A program made the translations under genes and the position numbers. Shown here one piece after another: positions 62,375 to 64,000 of a stretch of DNA of 64,000 nucleotides (positions are counted from its first letter, which is position 1; the number at the start of each line of letters is the position of its first letter). This stretch comes from Alphaproteobacteria bacterium. GTDB lineage: Bacteria; Pseudomonadota; Alphaproteobacteria; Rhizobiales; JAKIUO01. The notes below the pieces were generated by a model, which was given only the letters and a program-made list of their open reading frames with translations, ran no database searches and was not told where the DNA came from. Location: contig JAJRPI010000018.1 of assembly GCA_024280895.1 (NCBI GenBank), positions 39,333-103,332 of the forward strand, read 5' to 3'.

Positions 62375-64000
62375 TCACGGGGTTGCATACCAGTAGAGCA
62401 AGCCCGCGCCAAAAATTGCGAATATGTAGAGCACGAGCAAGTTTCTGGCAAATGGATCCATTTGTACGCCGGTTTTTAGATGGCGTATTTGCGATCGCGC
62501 CGCGACACTGTTTTTGTGCGAAGGAGAGCCTTGTTGCAGATAGGCATAATAGGCGTCGACCGTGTTTTCATCTTGGGCCATTTGAAAAGCTTTGTCATCG
62601 CCGATCTCGAGCAATTTGCGGCGCGCGTGGCCAGCATAAAAACTGCCTGGATTGTCCTTCAAGAAGCGCTCTATTTTTTCCTCACTGTCGGTTTTCTCGA
62701 CTTTTTCCCAGATGGAGCTGTTCTCCTTTGCATCTGGTACTTTTTGATCAACGCCAATTGCATTGGTGCAAAGAGCCTCGATGGCATCATGGGTTGTGAG
62801 AAAAATGCGGCCAGGCATTAAATGATCAATGAGATTGGTTTGGGCGAGCCGGTCAAGCACGGGGCCTTTGATTTCCGAAAAATGCAAAGTTACGCCAGAG
62901 GAACGCAGATTGATGATCGAACTTTCAAGACCTTCCAGAGCCGAGCTGTCGATATAGCTGACCGAGTTGAGGTTGAGGATGACATGCTTGAGTGATTTTC
63001 GCAGAGCAACCTCAGTCAGTAACTTGTTTTCCAACCAGGCCGTATTGGCAAAATACAGGTTTTCATCGATGCGAAGTATAAGCGTGTCATCGTCAAAGCT
63101 GACAAAATGGCGTTTGATATTACGGAAATGTTCGGTGCCTTCAATACGTCCAAGAATAGCATAATGGGGGTGGCTGGTTTGCCATAGATACATGCCGATT
63201 GATGTGGCAATGCCAAGCATGATGCCTATCTCCACACCAAGGCCAAGCACGGCAAGAAAGGTCACGCCAAAAGCCAGTCCATCAGCTTTATTGTAGCGCC
63301 ACGCAGAGAAGAAAGACTTGAAATCAATCAGATTGCTAATGGCGACCAGTATAATGGCGGCCAATATGACTTTTGGCAGATAGTATAGAGCGGGGGCTAG
63401 AAAGAGTAGAAATAGGGCGATCAAAATCGCGGTGACAATGGCCGCTCCCTGGGTGCGAGCGCCAGCAGAAAAATTGACGACCGAGCGGGAGAAACCTCCC
63501 GTGACGGGATATCCGCCGGTAAATGCCGCTCCAAGATTTGCGGCACCAAGCCCTAATAGTTCGCGATTGGGATCAATCACTTCGCGGCGTTTTGCGGCGA
63601 GAGATTTGGCCACAGCAAGGCTCTCCACATAGCCGATAATGGCAATGATCACGGCGGGGCCAAGCAGTTGTTTTAAGATGTTGATATCAAACAAGGGGCT
63701 GGTTAGCGGTGGCAGGCCGCTGGGAATGGCGCCAACCGTACTAATGCCATATGAGAGATCAAGGCGGGCGGTATATGTGAAGAGCGTTGCGGCGACGACA
63801 ACGACCAAAGGCAATCCCTTGGAGAGCAGATCTGCCGCAGATGCGGGGACCCCAACTTGCACCAGAGCACCCCGAAAAATATTCTTGGCGAGCAACAAGG
63901 CGATGGCCGCAAACCCGATCATCACCGTGATGATATTGATGTCAGTGAGGCTGCCATAAATCTGGGCAATCAGCGAGGGGATGAACGAGGTGCGCGCAAG
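62375..64000 (-). CDS. SulP-family anion permease with STAS domain and extra C-terminal tail, 5' end outside window
   Basis: The frame is open to the window edge, so the N-terminal helices are missing. The visible membrane part has GLGAANLGAAFTGGYPVTGGFSRSVVNFSAGARTQ, the hallmark of SulP transporters. A STAS domain follows (DDDTLILRIDENLYFANTAWLENKLL ... LNSVSYIDSSALEGLES). After it come about 100 unusual residues with two repeats of the type W..V....S...(I/Y)..FL...P.S.(Y/H)...AR, and a final membrane helix (LLVLYIFAIFGAGLLYWYA). Normal SulP proteins end after STAS. Substrate may be sulfate, bicarbonate or another anion. Confidence 0.9.
   Translation of the reverse strand, partial: LARTSFIPSLIAQIYGSLTDINIITVMIGFAAIALLLAKNIFRGALVQVGVPASAADLLSKGLPLVVVVAATLFTYTARLDLSYGISTVGAIPSGLPPLTSPLFDINILKQLLGPAVIIAIIGYVESLAVAKSLAAKRREVIDPNRELLGLGAANLGAAFTGGYPVTGGFSRSVVNFSAGARTQGAAIVTAILIALFLLFLAPALYYLPKVILAAIILVAISNLIDFKSFFSAWRYNKADGLAFGVTFLAVLGLGVEIGIMLGIATSIGMYLWQTSHPHYAILGRIEGTEHFRNIKRHFVSFDDDTLILRIDENLYFANTAWLENKLLTEVALRKSLKHVILNLNSVSYIDSSALEGLESSIINLRSSGVTLHFSEIKGPVLDRLAQTNLIDHLMPGRIFLTTHDAIEALCTNAIGVDQKVPDAKENSSIWEKVEKTDSEEKIERFLKDNPGSFYAGHARRKLLEIGDDKAFQMAQDENTVDAYYAYLQQGSPSHKNSVAARSQIRHLKTGVQMDPFARNLLVLYIFAIFGAGLLYWYATP

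Overview
The window looks like chromosomal DNA of a sulfur-metabolising, respiring Gram-negative bacterium, most likely a marine or sediment alphaproteobacterium. The clues are alphaproteobacterial-style MraZ and RsmH proteins, a FixJ/TtrR-type regulator, a flavocytochrome c sulfide dehydrogenase, a cyanide-insensitive-type bd oxidase, TRAP transporters and many periplasmic c-type cytochromes. This is inferred from protein families alone, since there is no rRNA here. I saw no tRNA, rRNA, CRISPR array, prophage or complete insertion sequence. Genes at both ends (a YHS-like protein and a SulP permease) run off the window.

Layout. 1-7 kb: a YHS-like fragment, a chemoreceptor, and two coupled TPR proteins. 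7.3-10.1 kb: a stub of the dcw cell-division cluster (mraZ, rsmH, a VOC gene and an ftsL-like gene) behind a structured leader with a MraZ-type operator; ftsI and the mur genes do not follow. 10.2-13.6 kb: a Tat-exported FAD oxidoreductase with three unknown membrane or exported proteins. 13.7-20.6 kb: a sulfur-oxidation island on the minus strand (DsrE-like protein, TtrRS-like two-component system, FccAB, NapC-type cytochrome). 21-30 kb: housekeeping and stress genes (lipase, peroxiredoxin, DsbD-N, YqgE, LysM, rhodanese, RtcB, a DJ-1/GlxA pair) and a long inverted repeat. 30.5-35 kb: cioAB with a 35-codon small subunit, an ECF sigma/anti-sigma pair and cytochrome c'. 35-44.6 kb: a decayed TPR gene, an aldehyde dehydrogenase, a catabolic-type acetolactate synthase, a dicarboxylate symporter, a glutamate-receptor-like potassium channel, SelO, an AraC regulator and a VOC protein.

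44.7-51.7 kb is the most unusual block. An exosortase fused to an EpsI-type domain is followed by a VIT/VWA protein ending in a PEP-CTERM-type signal, a small membrane protein, and an OmpR-type two-component system whose kinase is split by a frameshift. A MITE-like cloverleaf element sits inside it and forms the stop codon of the upstream gene. The arrangement parallels the 'proteobacterial dedicated sortase' system but uses an exosortase.

51.8-64 kb: a DUF302 protein, a five-haem plus di-haem cytochrome pair, and a module in which a TRAP transporter (dctPQM) with a winged-helix regulator faces the 5-oxoprolinase genes pxpBCA; this probably imports and hydrolyses 5-oxoproline. The window ends with a cyclic-nucleotide-binding/rhodanese fusion and a SulP permease with an unusual C-terminal tail.

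Gene starts were chosen from visible ribosome binding sites and from where family-like sequence begins; many differ from the longest open frame. Functions rest on motif recognition; no database search was run.
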